Assembly (NCBI GenBank): GCA_037974335.1
Contig: CM075760.1
Coordinates: 40,960,603-41,024,602 of the forward strand
Reading direction: 5' to 3'
Origin: Prionace glauca
Taxonomy: Eukaryota > Chordata > Chondrichthyes > Carcharhiniformes > Carcharhinidae
DNA: 64,000 bases
Part shown: piece by piece, positions 45,436-56,861 of the stretch
Layout: every line of letters begins with the position of its first letter
Position numbering within the stretch: position 1 is the stretch's first letter
Program-made: the position numbers and the translations under genes
The notes under the pieces: generated by a model
Seen by the model: the letters and a program-made list of their open reading frames with translations, nothing else
The model's database searches: none
What the model was told of the DNA's origin: nothing

Positions 45436-45519
45436 CTCGGCCAACCCCTCCCCCTCCCCCACCAACATTTGAATGAGGGTGGGATCGAGGAGCCCGAGTA
45501 AAACTCATGTGAATAAGTT

Positions 45520-45745
45520 TCAGTGGGAAATTCTTCTCTGTTTGGAGTCATATTTAGCATAAAACAAGATGATGATGGTTGTTGGAGGTCAAACATCTAA
45601 GTTGAGAAATCTCTGCAGGAGTTCGGCAGGGGACTGTTCTGGGACCAACAATCTTCTATTGCTTCATCAATGACACATTCCATCCAACATGAGGTCAGAA
45701 GTAGGGATTTCCATGTGTTACACCGGACACAAAGACACAATCAAT
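45520..45745 (+). mobile_element. Second-clade LINE RT fragment, plus strand
   Basis: TCTGCAGGAGTTCGGCAGGG..GTTCTGGGACCAACAATC followed by CTTCATCAATGACACATTCC corresponds to the [19 protein letters not shown] region of RT, then ATGAGGTCAGAAGTAGGG. Decayed. Confidence 0.65.
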
Positions 45746-46014
45746 AAGAAGGGATCTGGCTAAGACTAAGTCCGCCTGGCTCCCCAATACTGGTGTAAAC
45801 TTGGTGTTTGATTCCTGTGTGACCCTAGTTTTGCTGGAAGCTTCCCTTCCAGCTCCCTCAGTCTGTCTATTTGTTCACTGATCCGTGTTTCTGAAAGAAA
45901 GGCCCCGACATTAAAGCAGCTGCCCGGTGATCTACACTGATTCCTGACTTTACACAGCCCTGTTACTGAAAGCTGATCAATGGAGAGAATCGGGGAAAGA
46001 TCGATGGAGAGGGA

Positions 46015-47895
46015 GAGGAGGAGGTGGCTCACTGACTCTCTCACCCTCACCCACACTGACTCACTCACCCTCAATCTCTCATCCTCACTCAAACAACTTC
46101 ACTCACTCACCCTCACTTACCCACCTTCCCTCACTGACACACTCTGATTCACTCAACCTCATTCACTCACCCTCAATCTCTCATCCTCACTCAAAGAACT
46201 TCACTCACTCACCCTCAGTTACCAACTTTCCCTCACTGACACACTCTCACTCACTCACCCTCACTCACTCAACCACAATCACTCACCCACAGTCACTCAT
46301 TCTCATTTACGCTTACTCACTCGCCCTCATTCACTCACCCTTGCTCACTCATCCACCCTCACGCATTCGCCCTCAAGCACTCCCCCTCACACACTCGCCC
46401 TCACACACACTCGCTCTCATGCACTCGCCCTCACGCACTCATCCTCATGCACTCAACCTCATGCACTCAACCTCATGCACTCAACCTCAAGCACTCAAAC
46501 TCATGCACTCAAACTCAGAAACTCACTGATCCTGATTCACCCTGAGTCACTCACCCTCACACACTCACTCACTCATTATCACTCACTCATATTCACTCAC
46601 TCACTCTCATCCATCGCCATTCACACTCACACATGCCACCCTCATTCAACCTCACTCGTTCACTCAAACACACGCCCTAACTCACTCATCTTCACACCCT
46701 CACACACTCACTCACTCACAATCACTCACTCATATTCGCTCACTCACTCTCATCCATCCTCACTCACCCACAAACACTCATTCAACCTCAATCACACACC
46801 CGGCCTCACTCACTCTCACACCCTGACTGATTCACTCACTCTCACACCCTCAGTCACGCACCCACATTCACTCACTCACTCACACGCACTCACCCTCACG
46901 CACTCACCCTCACGCGCCCTCATTAACTCACTGTCACTCAGCCACCCACACTCATACACCATCACTCACTCAACCTCACTCACTAAACCTCACTCACCGA
47001 CTTAGACCCTCAGTCAGTCACCAACATTCATACTCACCTTCATTCACTCATCCTACTAATCCACCTTCACTCACCCACTCTCACTCACTCTCACTCACTC
47101 ATCCCACTAATCCACCCTCACTCACCCAGTCTCACTCAGTCTCACTCACCCTCACTCACTCACCCCATTCTCTCACACTTACCCATCTTCACTCATCCAG
47201 TCTCACTCACTCTCACTCGCACTCACTCAGTCACCTACCCACTCTCAATCAACCTGACTCACTCTCATAAACTCAAGCTCAATGACCCTCTCTCTGTCTC
47301 TCTCACTTGCGCCACCTCACCCATTCAAACTCACTCAGACTCACGCACTTACATTCACTCACACACCCTCACATCCTCATCATCACTCAACATCACGCAC
47401 CCTAACTCACAAATCCTCAATCACTCGTCCTCATCACTCACTCACCCTCACTCTCCCACCCATCCACATTCTCCCTCACACACTCTCACACACTACCCTT
47501 AGTAACAGACCCTGATTCATTCACTCTCACCCCTCACTTACTCAGTTACATTCACTCCCTCACCCTCATTCACTCAATCTCACTCACTTTCACTCACCCA
47601 CCTCCACTAACCTTCACACATCTTCACTCACACTCCCTCATACTTTCAATCTTGCTTACCGACACTCAGCCAACCACCTTCACTCACATTCAGTCTCCTC
47701 CACTCACCTACCCTCTCTCACACACCCTCATTTACTCAGGCTCTCTCACCCTCACCCACACTTATTCACCATCAATCACTCATCATCACTCAAAGAACTT
47801 CACCCACTCACCTTCCGTCACACATACACCATCACTCATCCACTTTCACTCATTTAATCACTCACCCTCACACACTCACATTCTCTCACTCACAC
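46015..47895 (+). repeat. Long TCACTCACCC-type minisatellite
   Basis: About 1.9 kb of variants of CTCACTCACCCTCA, almost purely C/A/T on the coding strand and therefore G-rich (GTGAGTGAGGG) on the other. Units vary between 8 and 16 bp, with higher-order repeats visible (for example CTCACTCACTCATATTCACT twice). The long open frames it creates are not genes. Confidence 0.95.
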
Positions 47896-48680
47896 TCTGA
47901 ATCTGTGTGGTGAGGGTCTGCAACGAGAGAGAAGAAAGATCTCAAGCTGCAGTTTGGTGTTCAAAGGTGGGAGCTGCCCTGGGAGTGCAGAGAGCTGGAG
48001 GGAATCCCTGGGGGCTCGGGGCCAGGGGCAATGACAAATAGTCAGGGGAGAACAGGAGGCGAGGGAAATGGTAGAGAGCCGGGGTGGGGGGAGGGCAGAG
48101 AGCCAGGGGAAACAGCAGAGAGCTGGGGGAAGGGCAGAGAGGCGGGGAACAGGGCGGAAAGCCAGGGGAAAGGTTAGAGAGAGAGGGGAAAGGACAGGGA
48201 GCAGGGGAAAGGGCAGAGAGACCAGTGAAAGGGGAGAGAGCTGAAAGAAAGGGCAGAGAGATGGGGGAAAGGGCAGAAAGACCAGGGAAAGGGGAGAGAA
48301 CCAGGAAAAAGGGCAGGGAGGCACGAAAAAGGGCACGGAGGCAGCAGAAAGGCCAGAGAGCCGAGGGGAAGGGCAGAGAGCCCAGGGGAAAGGGCAGGAG
48401 AGTCAGGGGGAAAGGTCAGAGAGCCGGGGGAAAGGAGAAAGAGGGGAGGAGGCAGGGACAGAGAGCTGAGGGAAAGCGGAAGGGGCTGAGGGAAAGAGCA
48501 GAGAGCCGGGGGAGATGGCACAGAGCTGGAGGGAAGTGTAGAGAACCAGGTGGAAATACAGAGAGCTGGATAAAAGGGGAAAAGAGCCACCGTGAAAGGC
48601 AGAGAGCCAGTGGAAAGGGCAAAGAGCTGGGGGAAATGGGCAGAGAGCGGGTGACGGATGGGCAGAGTGAAGGGGTTCAG
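47896..48680 (+). repeat. G-rich, AGCT-bearing tandem repeats (switch-like)
   Basis: Imperfect units of about 18-20 bp of the form GGGGAAAGGGCAGAGAGCC fill about 0.7 kb on the coding strand. They are purine- and G-rich with many GGGG runs. At least nine AGCT sites fall here or at its edge (47,945; 47,972; 47,993; 48,121; 48,239; 48,464; 48,524; 48,564; 48,625). The array lies about 1 kb before CH1, the position of S-mu in tetrapods. Mammalian switch regions share coding-strand G-richness and AGCT hotspots for AID. The functional link here is inference. Confidence 0.8.
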
Positions 48681-48969
48681 AATAGAACAAGCACCACAAT
48701 CAACTCATCTGTAATCTCAGTGAATGATGGAGGAGACTTCAGGGCTCAAATGGGAAACTCTTGGTATTAATGTATGATCCCTCAATGAGTCAATGTTGGA
48801 TTTATTTGAATTTATAATCACATTTAGAGTTTCCTGATCATTCAGTAAGTATTCATTCCGGAGGTATTTTTGAAGCAAAGTCACTAATCTCGGTTTTGTG
48901 GAGTGAGAGGCACTGAGTTGGAGAGAGGAAGGGGCATCAATCAGTTTGAACCCAGGCAATTTCCAAAAC

Positions 48970-49110
48970 TAGTGTGGAGATGCCGGAGTGAGGTTGGTGT
49001 GGGCACAGTAAGGATTCTCACAACACCAGGTTAAAGTCCAACAGGTTTATTTGGAATCACAAACTGTTGGAGCTCCCTCATCAGGTGAGTGGATAGTCTG
49101 AATGAAGGGA
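48970..49110 (+). mobile_element. Terminal fragment of an inverted-repeat DNA element
   Basis: GTGGAGATGCCGGAGTGAGG and TCTCACAACACCAGGTTAAA, then GTCCAACAGGTTTATTTGGA, match one end of the element at 60,790-62,262. Confidence 0.75.
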
Positions 49111-49430
49111 GAACTTCTTCATCACAAAGTGTTGTTGTTTGAGAAATAAACAGCGGTTTATCACACACTGCTGTTGTTGAGAAATAAATAGTTGCTGCAG
49201 TAATGGAGAAAATTTTTGCTGTTCTCTGTTAATCCAATGAATGACATGTCATTGTGAGACTAACAGAATGTGTATTTTTTCTTCCTAATTTGATAGAAGT
49301 GGAGACAGGGATATGAGTTTCTACAAGATGACAATTCCCAAATGATAGAAGTAACATCATCTCAAAGGCGGACGAAAGATTTAATCGGGAAATATTAGGG
49401 ATAAGTTCATAATTCTAATCAATGTTTGAG

Positions 49431-49580
49431 ATAGAAACATAGAAAATAGAAGCTGGAGTTGGCCATTCGGCCCTTGGAGCCTACTCCATCATTCACTTTG
49501 GTCAGAGCTCATCACTATCCTGATCACACCGACGACCCATGTCCCTTCATTTAACACCAAGACCTATATCTAATATAGAA
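49431..49580 (-). mobile_element. CR1-like LINE 3' end, minus strand
   Basis: GAAGCTGGAGTTGGCCATTC, CCTTGGAGCCTACTCCATCA and following bases are a CR1 3' UTR in reverse, related to but older than the copy 1/2 subfamily. It lies about 75 bp upstream of CH1. Confidence 0.7.
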
Positions 49581-49656
49581 ACCTATTTGTAACAATATGT
49601 TTGTTGACTTAATAAACGCAAGAGTCTAACTTGTTCAATTGGCTATTCTTTCCCAG

Positions 49657-49956
49657 CGACACCATCTCCGCCCAATCTCTACGGTCTGGTCTCCCCCTGT
49701 CAGCAACAGAACTCCGACGGCTCCATCACCTTCGGATGTTTGGCGATGGATTACTCTCCAGATGTTTCCAAACTGACCTGGAAGAAAAATGGGCAAACGG
49801 TCCCCAGTGGGTTTAAGACTTACCCATCAGTGAGAAACACGAAAGGAACCTACACCCTGAGCAGCCAGTTAACCATCAGCGACTCAGCGGGAGAATGCCC
49901 CAGAATTGACTGTGAGGTTCGACACATGAGCACAGTCAAGAGCGTTGAAATGCGAT
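49657..49956 (+). CDS. IgM heavy chain, CH1 exon
   Basis: This exon encodes the first constant domain (100 residues), which pairs with the light chain. The acceptor TTCTTTCCCAG precedes it, and donor GAT|GTAAGT follows. It begins with two bases that complete an Ala codon from JH and ends in phase 1. The domain starts [17 protein letters not shown]; that Cys is placed to bond the light chain. The Ig-fold Cys is in [19 protein letters not shown] and its partner in [10 protein letters not shown], with the central Trp present. An additional Cys occurs in AGECPRID. I see no N-X-S/T site. Length and motifs fit shark mu CH1. No stops or frameshifts. Confidence 0.97.
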
Positions 49957-50360
49957 GTAAGTGTTGTGGAGCTTGGGGAAAACAGAAACACTGGGGTTAA
50001 CATGTAGGGCCTTGGTTATAACTCATTTAAATAGATGTGCACAATCTGGCCCTTTGGATTGGTCCAGTTAGTGTCTATTGACTGCAAATGAGTTAGAACA
50101 TAGACCATTACAGCGCAGTACAGGCCCTTCGGCCCTCGATGTTGCGCCGATCAGTGGAACCAATCTCATGACCCTCTAACCTAAACTATTCCAATGTTAT
50201 CCATATGCCTATCCACTGACCATTTGAACGCCCTTAAAGTTGGCGAGTCCACAATGCTGCAGACAGGGCTTTCCAAGCCCTTACTACCCTCTGTTGACAA
50301 AAGTTTAATTGATCCACATCTTCTGCAGGAAATGACTGATCTGTTTTTTTTTCCCTGAAG
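49957..50360 (+). other. CH1-CH2 intron with LINE fragment
   Basis: Contains a minus-strand CR1 3' fragment at about 50,093-50,296 (AGAACATAGACCATTACAG, CAGGCCCTTCGGCCCTCGAT, TTGCGCCGATC). It ends in a long T tract and acceptor CCTGAAG. Confidence 0.85.
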
Positions 50361-50675
50361 GCCCTCTGCATGTGATCCCTCCAACTGTTATCCTCACCGT
50401 GAGTTCCAGTGAAGAAATCTCACACAGGAAATTCGCAATCATCGTCTGTTCAATCATCGATTTCCAGCCAGGGTCAATGGAAGTGAGTTGGCTGAAGAAT
50501 GGGGAAACCACGCATTCAGGAATTGTCACCTCTTCCCCCTGTGAAGTGAACGGGAACTTCTCGGCCAGCAGTCGGCTGACAGTCTCCGCTGGGGAATGGT
50601 TCAGCAAAGCGGTCTATACCTGCCAGGTCACTCATCAAGGACACATTCAGATTCTGAACATCAGCGCATCTCAGG
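50361..50675 (+). CDS. IgM heavy chain, CH2 exon
   Basis: This exon encodes the second constant domain (about 105 residues). With the preceding base it opens [19 protein letters not shown], giving a hinge-proximal Cys likely to bond the partner heavy chain. The Ig-fold Cys/Trp/Cys are in [20 protein letters not shown] and [12 protein letters not shown] further Cys lies in [10 protein letters not shown]-glycosylation sites NFS and NIS are present. Acceptor TTTTTTTTCCCTGAAG and donor CAGG|GTAAGA are consensus, phase 1 on both sides. The presence of CH2 distinguishes this from the CH2-lacking IgM1gj form described in nurse shark. Confidence 0.97.
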
Positions 50676-51591
50676 GTAAGATACTCAAACACAGGACAAC
50701 ATATATCATTCTGATGTTAATCAGAATTAGGGATCTATTAAAGTTGGTACAAAGCATTGAACAACTTGTAAGTTATTGCCATGTAGTTTGCTGCATTAGG
50801 ACAATATCTCATTCAGAATTTCATCAGAAAAACAATTTTTTGTTATCCCTTCCTGAGATGTGCATTTATTTCCCAAACCTGAGGGCCCTGAAGTGTCACT
50901 CACGTTGCTGTGAATCTGGAGTCACATGCATGCCAGGCCAGATAAAGACAGCAGGTTGATTTTGGTAAGGAACATTCGTGAACTAGGAGGGGTTTTACAG
51001 CAATAGCTTCATGAGAACTATTTCAACTCTTATTTATAGATCTTTACAAAATTCAAATTTCATATTTGCAATAATGGGATTCGAATCTGTATCCCCAGAG
51101 TCTTGCCCGAGGTTATAAGTCCATTGACAACACCATATGCCACTGCCTCCCCTTAAAAGAGTGCCCCCTTTCGGTTTGAAGCAATATAGTGAGTGAGGTG
51201 GCCTTGATGTCAGCTTGTTCCTGAGACAGCTGGTAAACTTCGGAGAGACAGTAGGTGTGAGAATGTTTCATAGGTCACAGCACAGGGGTAAAATATTAGA
51301 AAGTGCATCCACCCTATTTATAAACCAACGGTCAGTACTTTTTCCCTGAGATCAGGATGGTGTGTTTGTTTGGGAATTCTCCAATTCTGATTCATGGAAA
51401 TGTTACCGCTGCTCCAATATTTAATACAGGGAATAATTCCATACAGCAAGCTGGTTTCCTATTCGCCATGGAAGGTGAAAGGCGAGAGTTAGAGATTGAT
51501 ATATTGAAGGCGACTTTGTCTCCTTCAGGCTGAAGACTGCTGTCCTGCTTCTGAAGGGGAACGAGGGCTCATTTTCATTTCTTATTCACAG
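50676..51591 (+). other. CH2-CH3 intron with SINE
   Basis: A minus-oriented second-type SINE occupies about 50,835-51,155 (TTATCCCTTCCTGAGATGT, GAGTCACATGCATGCCAGGC, GGGATTCGAATCTGTATCC). The rest is unique-looking. Confidence 0.75.
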
Positions 51592-51900
51592 ATCCTCTCC
51601 CGTGCCTTGATACCACAGTGAAGATACAGCCACCACCAATAGAACAAGTCTTACTGGAGGCGACCGCGACCCTGACCTGCATCATTTCTAATGCTCCTCG
51701 TGGCATTAACGTGTCCTGGATCCGAGACAGGAAGTATTTGAAATCAGAGATTGCCGAAAAGCCCGGAGCGGATCGTGACAGCGTGATCAGCAAATTAAAC
51801 ATCTCCACACAAGCCTGGCTGAGTGCGGCTGTGTTTGAGTGCGTGGTGAGCCATCAGGATCTGCCGACTCCTCTAAGAGCATCTATCCACAAGGAAACAG
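51592..51900 (+). CDS. IgM heavy chain, CH3 exon
   Basis: This is the third constant domain (103 residues), acceptor TTCTTATTCACAG and donor ACAG|GTGAGC, phase 1 on both sides. It begins [16 protein letters not shown]; that Cys is suited to link monomers or heavy chains. The Ig-fold Cys/Trp/Cys are in [20 protein letters not shown] and [12 protein letters not shown]. Two N-glycosylation sites occur, NVS (at the Trp strand) and NIS. The exon ends in IHKETG. Open throughout with no unusual substitutions apparent. Confidence 0.97.
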
Positions 51901-52704
51901 GTGAGCTGAGAGATTGAAGCAATAAATGTAGGGTCAATGGCAGGGTTCTGAGCAATGTGGAGGAACAGAAAGATCCCGGGGTTCATATCCACAGATCTCT
52001 GAAGATTGCCACTCAAGTGGATAGAGCCGTGAAGAAGGCTTAAAGTGTGTTAGTGTTTATTAACAGGGGGTTAGAGTTTAAGAGCCGTGGGGTTATACTG
52101 CAAGTGTACAGGGCCTTGGTGAGACCACATTTGGAATATTGTGCGCAGTTCTAGTCACCTCACTATAAGAAGGATGTGGAAGCATTGGAGAGAGTGCAGA
52201 GGAGATTTACCAGGATGCTGCTTGGTTTGGAGGGTAGGTCTTATGAGGAAAGGTTGAGGGAGCTGGGGCTTTTCTCCTTAGAGCGGAGGAGGATGAGAGG
52301 CGAACTCTCCTGAACTAAACGACTCTGGGCCGATTGATATTTTTCTGGGGAGTTTGATGTGTTGATGAGTGAAAAGTGAACTGAAGGCGATGTTATTGGG
52401 TTTAGATTGAAGAAGAAGGGAGGCGCCTGATGTGGAGCATCAAAAACCAGAAAACCAAAAAGAAAAAGTAGATTAGTTGGGCCGAATGGCCTGATTCTGT
52501 GCTGTAAACTTTCTGAATCTTTCCACTCCGCCCCCTCCTGAGTTATTTGAGAAAAAAATTGTGTTCACCTCCCCTCCAAGCTGCAAATCAAAAATGGGAA
52601 GAGTTAAAATCAGAAGCGAAGCACATTTTCCTCATATCTAACCAGTGGTTTCATTGTCTCCAGAACTCTCCAGTTTATTGACATTTATTGTACATTTTCT
52701 GCAG
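51901..52704 (+). other. CH3-CH4 intron with CR1 fragment
   Basis: A decayed plus-strand CR1 C-terminal piece lies at about 51,935-52,310 (DLGVHVHRSLKIATQV-like, LEYCAQF-stop, [16 protein letters not shown]), with a 3' end at 52,470-52,530 (GGGCCGAATGGCCTGATTC). Confidence 0.85.
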
Positions 52705-53096
52705 ACCCAAATCCGCGGGAACCGGTCGTCTCTGTCCTCCTGCCCTCGGCAGAAGACGTCTCCGCTCAGAGTTTCGTCTCCCTCAGCTGCTTAGTGAGAG
52801 GTTTCTCCCCCCGAGAGATCTTCGTCAAATGGACCGTCAACGACAAGCCGGTGAATCCCGGGAACTACAGGAACACCGAGGTGGTGGCGGAGAACGGCGA
52901 TAGCTCCTTCTTCATGTACAGCCTGTTATCCATTGCAGCAGAGGAATGGTCCAGCGGCGCTTCTTACTCCTGTGTGGTGGGACATGAAGCCATCCCCTTG
53001 AAGATCATCAACAGAACAGTTGACAAATCCAGCGGTAAACCCAGTTTTGTGAACATTTCCCTTGCACTGATGGACACTGTTAATTCATGTCAATGA
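52705..53096 (+). CDS. IgM heavy chain, CH4 exon with secretory tail
   Basis: This is the fourth constant domain plus the tail used for polymeric secreted IgM. The domain opens [18 protein letters not shown]. Ig-fold Cys/Trp/Cys are in [25 protein letters not shown] and [11 protein letters not shown], with an NRT site near the end. The tail [20 protein letters not shown] has a conserved N-glycosylation site and the penultimate Cys that links monomers and J chain. TGA stop at 53,094. An internal donor AGCG|GTAAAC (gt at 53,035) lets the membrane form splice from inside this exon to TM1 in matching phase 1, the arrangement known for sharks and mammals but not for teleost IgM. Confidence 0.98.
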
Positions 53097-53123
53097 GAGT
53101 CACTCACTTCCATTAAAAACTAC

Positions 53124-53138
53124 AATAAAAAGAATAAA
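53124..53138 (+). promoter_or_regulatory. Poly(A) signals of the secreted form
   Basis: AATAAA occurs twice (53,124-53,129 and 53,133-53,138), about 28-37 bp after the secretory stop. Use of this site competes with splicing from the CH4 internal donor to TM1. Confidence 0.9.
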
Positions 53139-54234
53139 AACATTTTCCTCTAACGATCAATGAAATACCCAATTGTTTAATTGGTTGTTTTTCAGTTTTA
53201 CTTCCATATCTTTGATTTTGAGTCAGATATTTTCATGTCTCGGACCCAACATTGTTGAACCAGTGCTCCCAGCGGAGATAGACACTGGGTCAGGGATAGA
53301 GTAGAGCACATTCATTACAGGATTCTGCAAAATATCTTCACTGACTTTCCTCCCGCTGAGGGGAAAACACTCCGACATTTTTAACATGTCTGACACACAA
53401 ACACAACATTTAGATCTCTGTGTCCCTGTTTCTCTCATTGACCACCTCTTTAAGCTACTGCACCGCACCCACTGGGAACTGAAGTGAGGGTCACACACAA
53501 AAAACATGGAGAAATATTCCCCCCATCGGATTGAGGGAGAGTGAAATTGTGAACTTCCTGGATTCCCACTAACCCAGCAAAGAGAGGGGAGGAGCAGTAG
53601 TTAATCCATGTCCCAAAACTTCCTAATGAAAAGAGGAGGAATGTCATTATTTAATCCACTCACCTCTACCTCCTCAGTGGTTAGAACCATCAGGGACATT
53701 GTATCACCGGGTAGGGAGAGGGAAACTCTGAGCTCACTCTCCTCCCTCTCCCGTGTTTGGAAGGGAACAGTTCTCTACTATAACGACCCAGTTGCCAACA
53801 GTACAAATTAGTTTCCGGTTTACTTGCTACAGATTTTGAAGTATCATTAACTTAATCATTGAAATATATCTATATGAATGCAACATAATTTTAAAATGTC
53901 TCAACACTCTTGTTCCTTTTAATCATGTGCTGGCATTGATTTCCCAGGATACAAATTTAAACAAGTCATAGATTCCTCCCCGGGTTTTAACTGTTCTGTC
54001 CTTGAGGTCTCTGAGATGCATCAATCAATTATTTCATTCTCTCTCCTGATATCACTGTGCCCCTCACATAAAATACATTTCTCCAGCAAAACATTGAAAA
54101 TATGTTCCATTATTCGGGTTGTCTGGATCATATTCACTTCACTATGGTCGGTGAAACTTGGAGCAACAGTTAAAAAAATACACACACTGATAAAACTGCC
54201 CAAAACTGTCACAATTATACATACATACATAGGC

Positions 54235-55008
54235 GTACACACCCACACTCACACAAACACTCACACACTCACTCTCACATACTCACACACTCACACACTC
54301 ACACACTCACACACTCACACACTACACACACTGCACAAACACACACTATACATTCACACACAATCACACACACACTCACTCTCACACACACACACTCACA
54401 CACACATACACACACACACACTCACACATACAGACACACTACACACTCACACACTCATTCACACACACACAAACACACACGCATACACACACTCACTCTC
54501 ACACACACTCACACACAAGCACTGACACACTACACACTCTCACATACACACACTCACACATACAGACACACTACACACTCACACACTCATTCACACACTC
54601 ATACACACATACACACACACGCATACACACACACAGACACATGGACACAATTGCACAAATACACATACTCATACATATGCACACGAATACAGAATGTTAA
54701 TATACACACACAAACGCATACACATATTCCCACACACAGAAATATAGACAGGTACATTCAAATACAGACACAGAATCTCACAAATATACAATACACTCAA
54801 ATACATACACAACAAAAACACATACATTCAGAAATACAAATGCACTTTCATGGATCAGAAGAACACACAATATACGCACAAACGAACTCAAACAAGCCCG
54901 ATCCCACAAATACACTAATGGACCACACACATACAAACAAAAATACATGCATACACAAATACTCTCTCTCTCTTTCTCTTTCGCTCTCTCTGTCCCACAC
55001 GCACCATG

Positions 55009-55043
<35 letters not shown>

Positions 55044-55340
55044 GCATGCACAAGGGGGCAGACACCCGCACACACAGACACGGACTTGTACAAGAAGGCA
55101 CAAAACAAAACATGCACACAACTTATCAAATATGTATAAACGCATGCAGAACCACATACAAACACACAAGTACACACTTACCTAAACATACGTGACTAGG
55201 TACACAGACACAAACACAAACACATACATGTGTACACACAATGCGGACAGATAACATGCATGCAGATCCAAAACATACACAAACAGATACACACACTCAA
55301 ACAAATGCATATTCTCACACGTTCTCGCTGAAATGAATAC
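54235..55340 (+). repeat. CA-rich microsatellite region
   Basis: Interrupted CACACT/CACATA runs with scattered unique bases. Long frames here are artefacts. Confidence 0.92.
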
Positions 55341-55902
55341 TAATATAGAGACCCACAATGTTATACACATTATCACTTATACAGGGAAATACGTGTAACA
55401 ATATTAACACACTGCATATAGAGGAACAGAGAGCAAAGCTTTTTCACACAAACATGTGGATGCAAACATTCACATGCTCATACAGAACAGAACACCACGG
55501 GACACAATACTACACATGGAAACACAGGTATATGCTGACACATTGTTAAAATAACTATCAACACGGATTTACATGCAATAACATGTTAACAGACCAGACA
55601 CACACAGAAAGGAAAGGAAACATTACTCGAGTGACAGAAATTCACACATTGAAATAGGCAGAAACACGAGCACACGTTAAGAGTGGCATTAATAAATATA
55701 CAGAGACTTCACACAATAGTAGTCATATATCCACAATGTCTGAAGAATAAATTATACAAATTTTACAAATTATCTACAATGTCTGAAGAATAAATTATAT
55801 ACACAGACACACAACTACACAAATCAACAAACACAGACAAATGAATCCCTCATACACACAGATTAACTCAGGACCAAAAATTAATGCAGCTCAGGAAGTG
55901 TT

Positions 55903-55984
<82 letters not shown>
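55903..55984 (+). repeat. CA dinucleotide run
   Basis: Nearly uninterrupted CA repeats of about 80 bp, probably length-polymorphic. Confidence 0.95.
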
Positions 55985-55986
<2 letters not shown>

Positions 55987-56592
55987 CTCACACATACACA
56001 CACGCATACAGACACACACATAATCTTAAATATAAACGGCAGGTAAATGATGAAAGTAAAATTTAAGTGTGAATAAAATTGAATGGACATACACACCGAG
56101 AACTATCACAATTCTCAAAACACCGCCAAACACGTTGAGAAACTGAATTAAGCTCATGATTTACTAAACATTTCCACTGTAAATCAGCAAAGATTGGAAA
56201 TTACATCCCAGATCTTAAACAGCAGCATTCATTGTTTAATGATCAGTCACCATCTGTGGGAAAAATCATTGACAGGGGAATGTTCCTCTATATCAGTCAA
56301 AACATTCTTCAATAAGGGTTCGTGGCAAATAGTTCAAAATGAACTGATTCTCAAGAAAACACCTTCAGTGCTTTCTGACATGGACTCTCCAAGGAATACC
56401 AATAAGGATCAGGTGTGAAAATAGTTATGGAGATCTGTTACTGAGTGTCCTGAATTTAACAGGAGATATACATTGAAAATTAGACATCAGAATGAATGAA
56501 CAGTTTATGAAGGAGAACAGGGAAAAGAAAACAATGAGATTCCCTGGATAAATAAAGTAATCTAATTCCATTTCCTGGTCTCTGTCCCCCAG

Positions 56593-56720
56593 ACCCCACC
56601 GACCGCATCTGGATTGAAGACAGTCAGGATGATAACAGCAACATCTGGACAACCGCTTCCACATTCATCGTCCTGTTCTTCCTGAGCATTTTCTACAGCA
56701 CTGCCGTCACTCTGGTGAAG
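56593..56720 (+). CDS. IgM heavy chain, membrane exon TM1
   Basis: Spliced from the CH4 internal donor, this exon starts with an acidic extracellular spacer, [17 protein letters not shown]. The transmembrane helix follows, [18 protein letters not shown] then YSTAVTLVK, with the polar Thr/Ser face typical of B-cell-receptor mu chains that pair with CD79. Acceptor TCTGTCCCCCAG, donor AAG|GTGAGA, leaving phase 0. It anchors IgM as the B-cell receptor. Confidence 0.96.
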
Positions 56721-56852
56721 GTGAGATGATTCAATTCACTCACATTTCAAACTGGCAGAATGGATTTGAAAAATCTCTCATTGTTTCACTGATTAAAAAC
56801 ATTAATGTCCCGCATCAGAAACATCTGCTTCAATATTGCCTCTATTTTACAG

Positions 56853-56861
56853 ATCAAATGA
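56853..56861 (+). CDS. IgM heavy chain, membrane exon TM2
   Basis: After acceptor CTCTATTTTACAG the frame reads ATC AAA TGA, so the cytoplasmic end is V-K-I-K, a conservative form of the short K-V-K tail of IgM. Only two codons and the stop are coding; the rest of the exon is 3' UTR. Confidence 0.92.
   Translation: MK

Larger units (their letters stand above)
38999..49656 (+). other. JH-CH1 intron of the IgM gene
   Basis: The intron is bounded by donor GTAAGA (38,999) and acceptor TTTCCCAG (ending 49,656). It is about 10.7 kb, AT-rich for its first 5 kb and then strongly repetitive. It holds an internal duplication, one CR1 LINE, second-clade LINE scraps, a SINE, CA/CT microsatellites, a 1.9-kb minisatellite and a G-rich array, all listed separately. 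Mammalian counterparts carry the intronic enhancer and switch region here. I could not pick out an enhancer by motif alone. Confidence 0.85.
53139..56592 (+). other. CH4-TM1 intron
   Basis: About 3.5 kb with no gene seen. CA-rich microsatellites dominate 54,235-55,340, and a near-perfect CA run lies at 55,903-55,984. A tandem pair of TACAATGTCTGAAGAATAAA sits near 55,730-55,800. Confidence 0.8.

Noticed and set aside
46341-47900. Ser/His/Thr/Leu-rich frames in the TCACTCACCC array
   Set aside because: Repeat artefacts without start context or recognisable domains.
48084-48770. 228-codon Arg/Glu/Gly-rich open frame
   Set aside because: It is the G-rich tandem repeat read in one frame. It has no domain, sits in the J-C intron, and the frame follows the repeat period.
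54016-55195. His/Thr and Cys/Val frames in the CH4-TM1 intron
   Set aside because: CA microsatellite translations.
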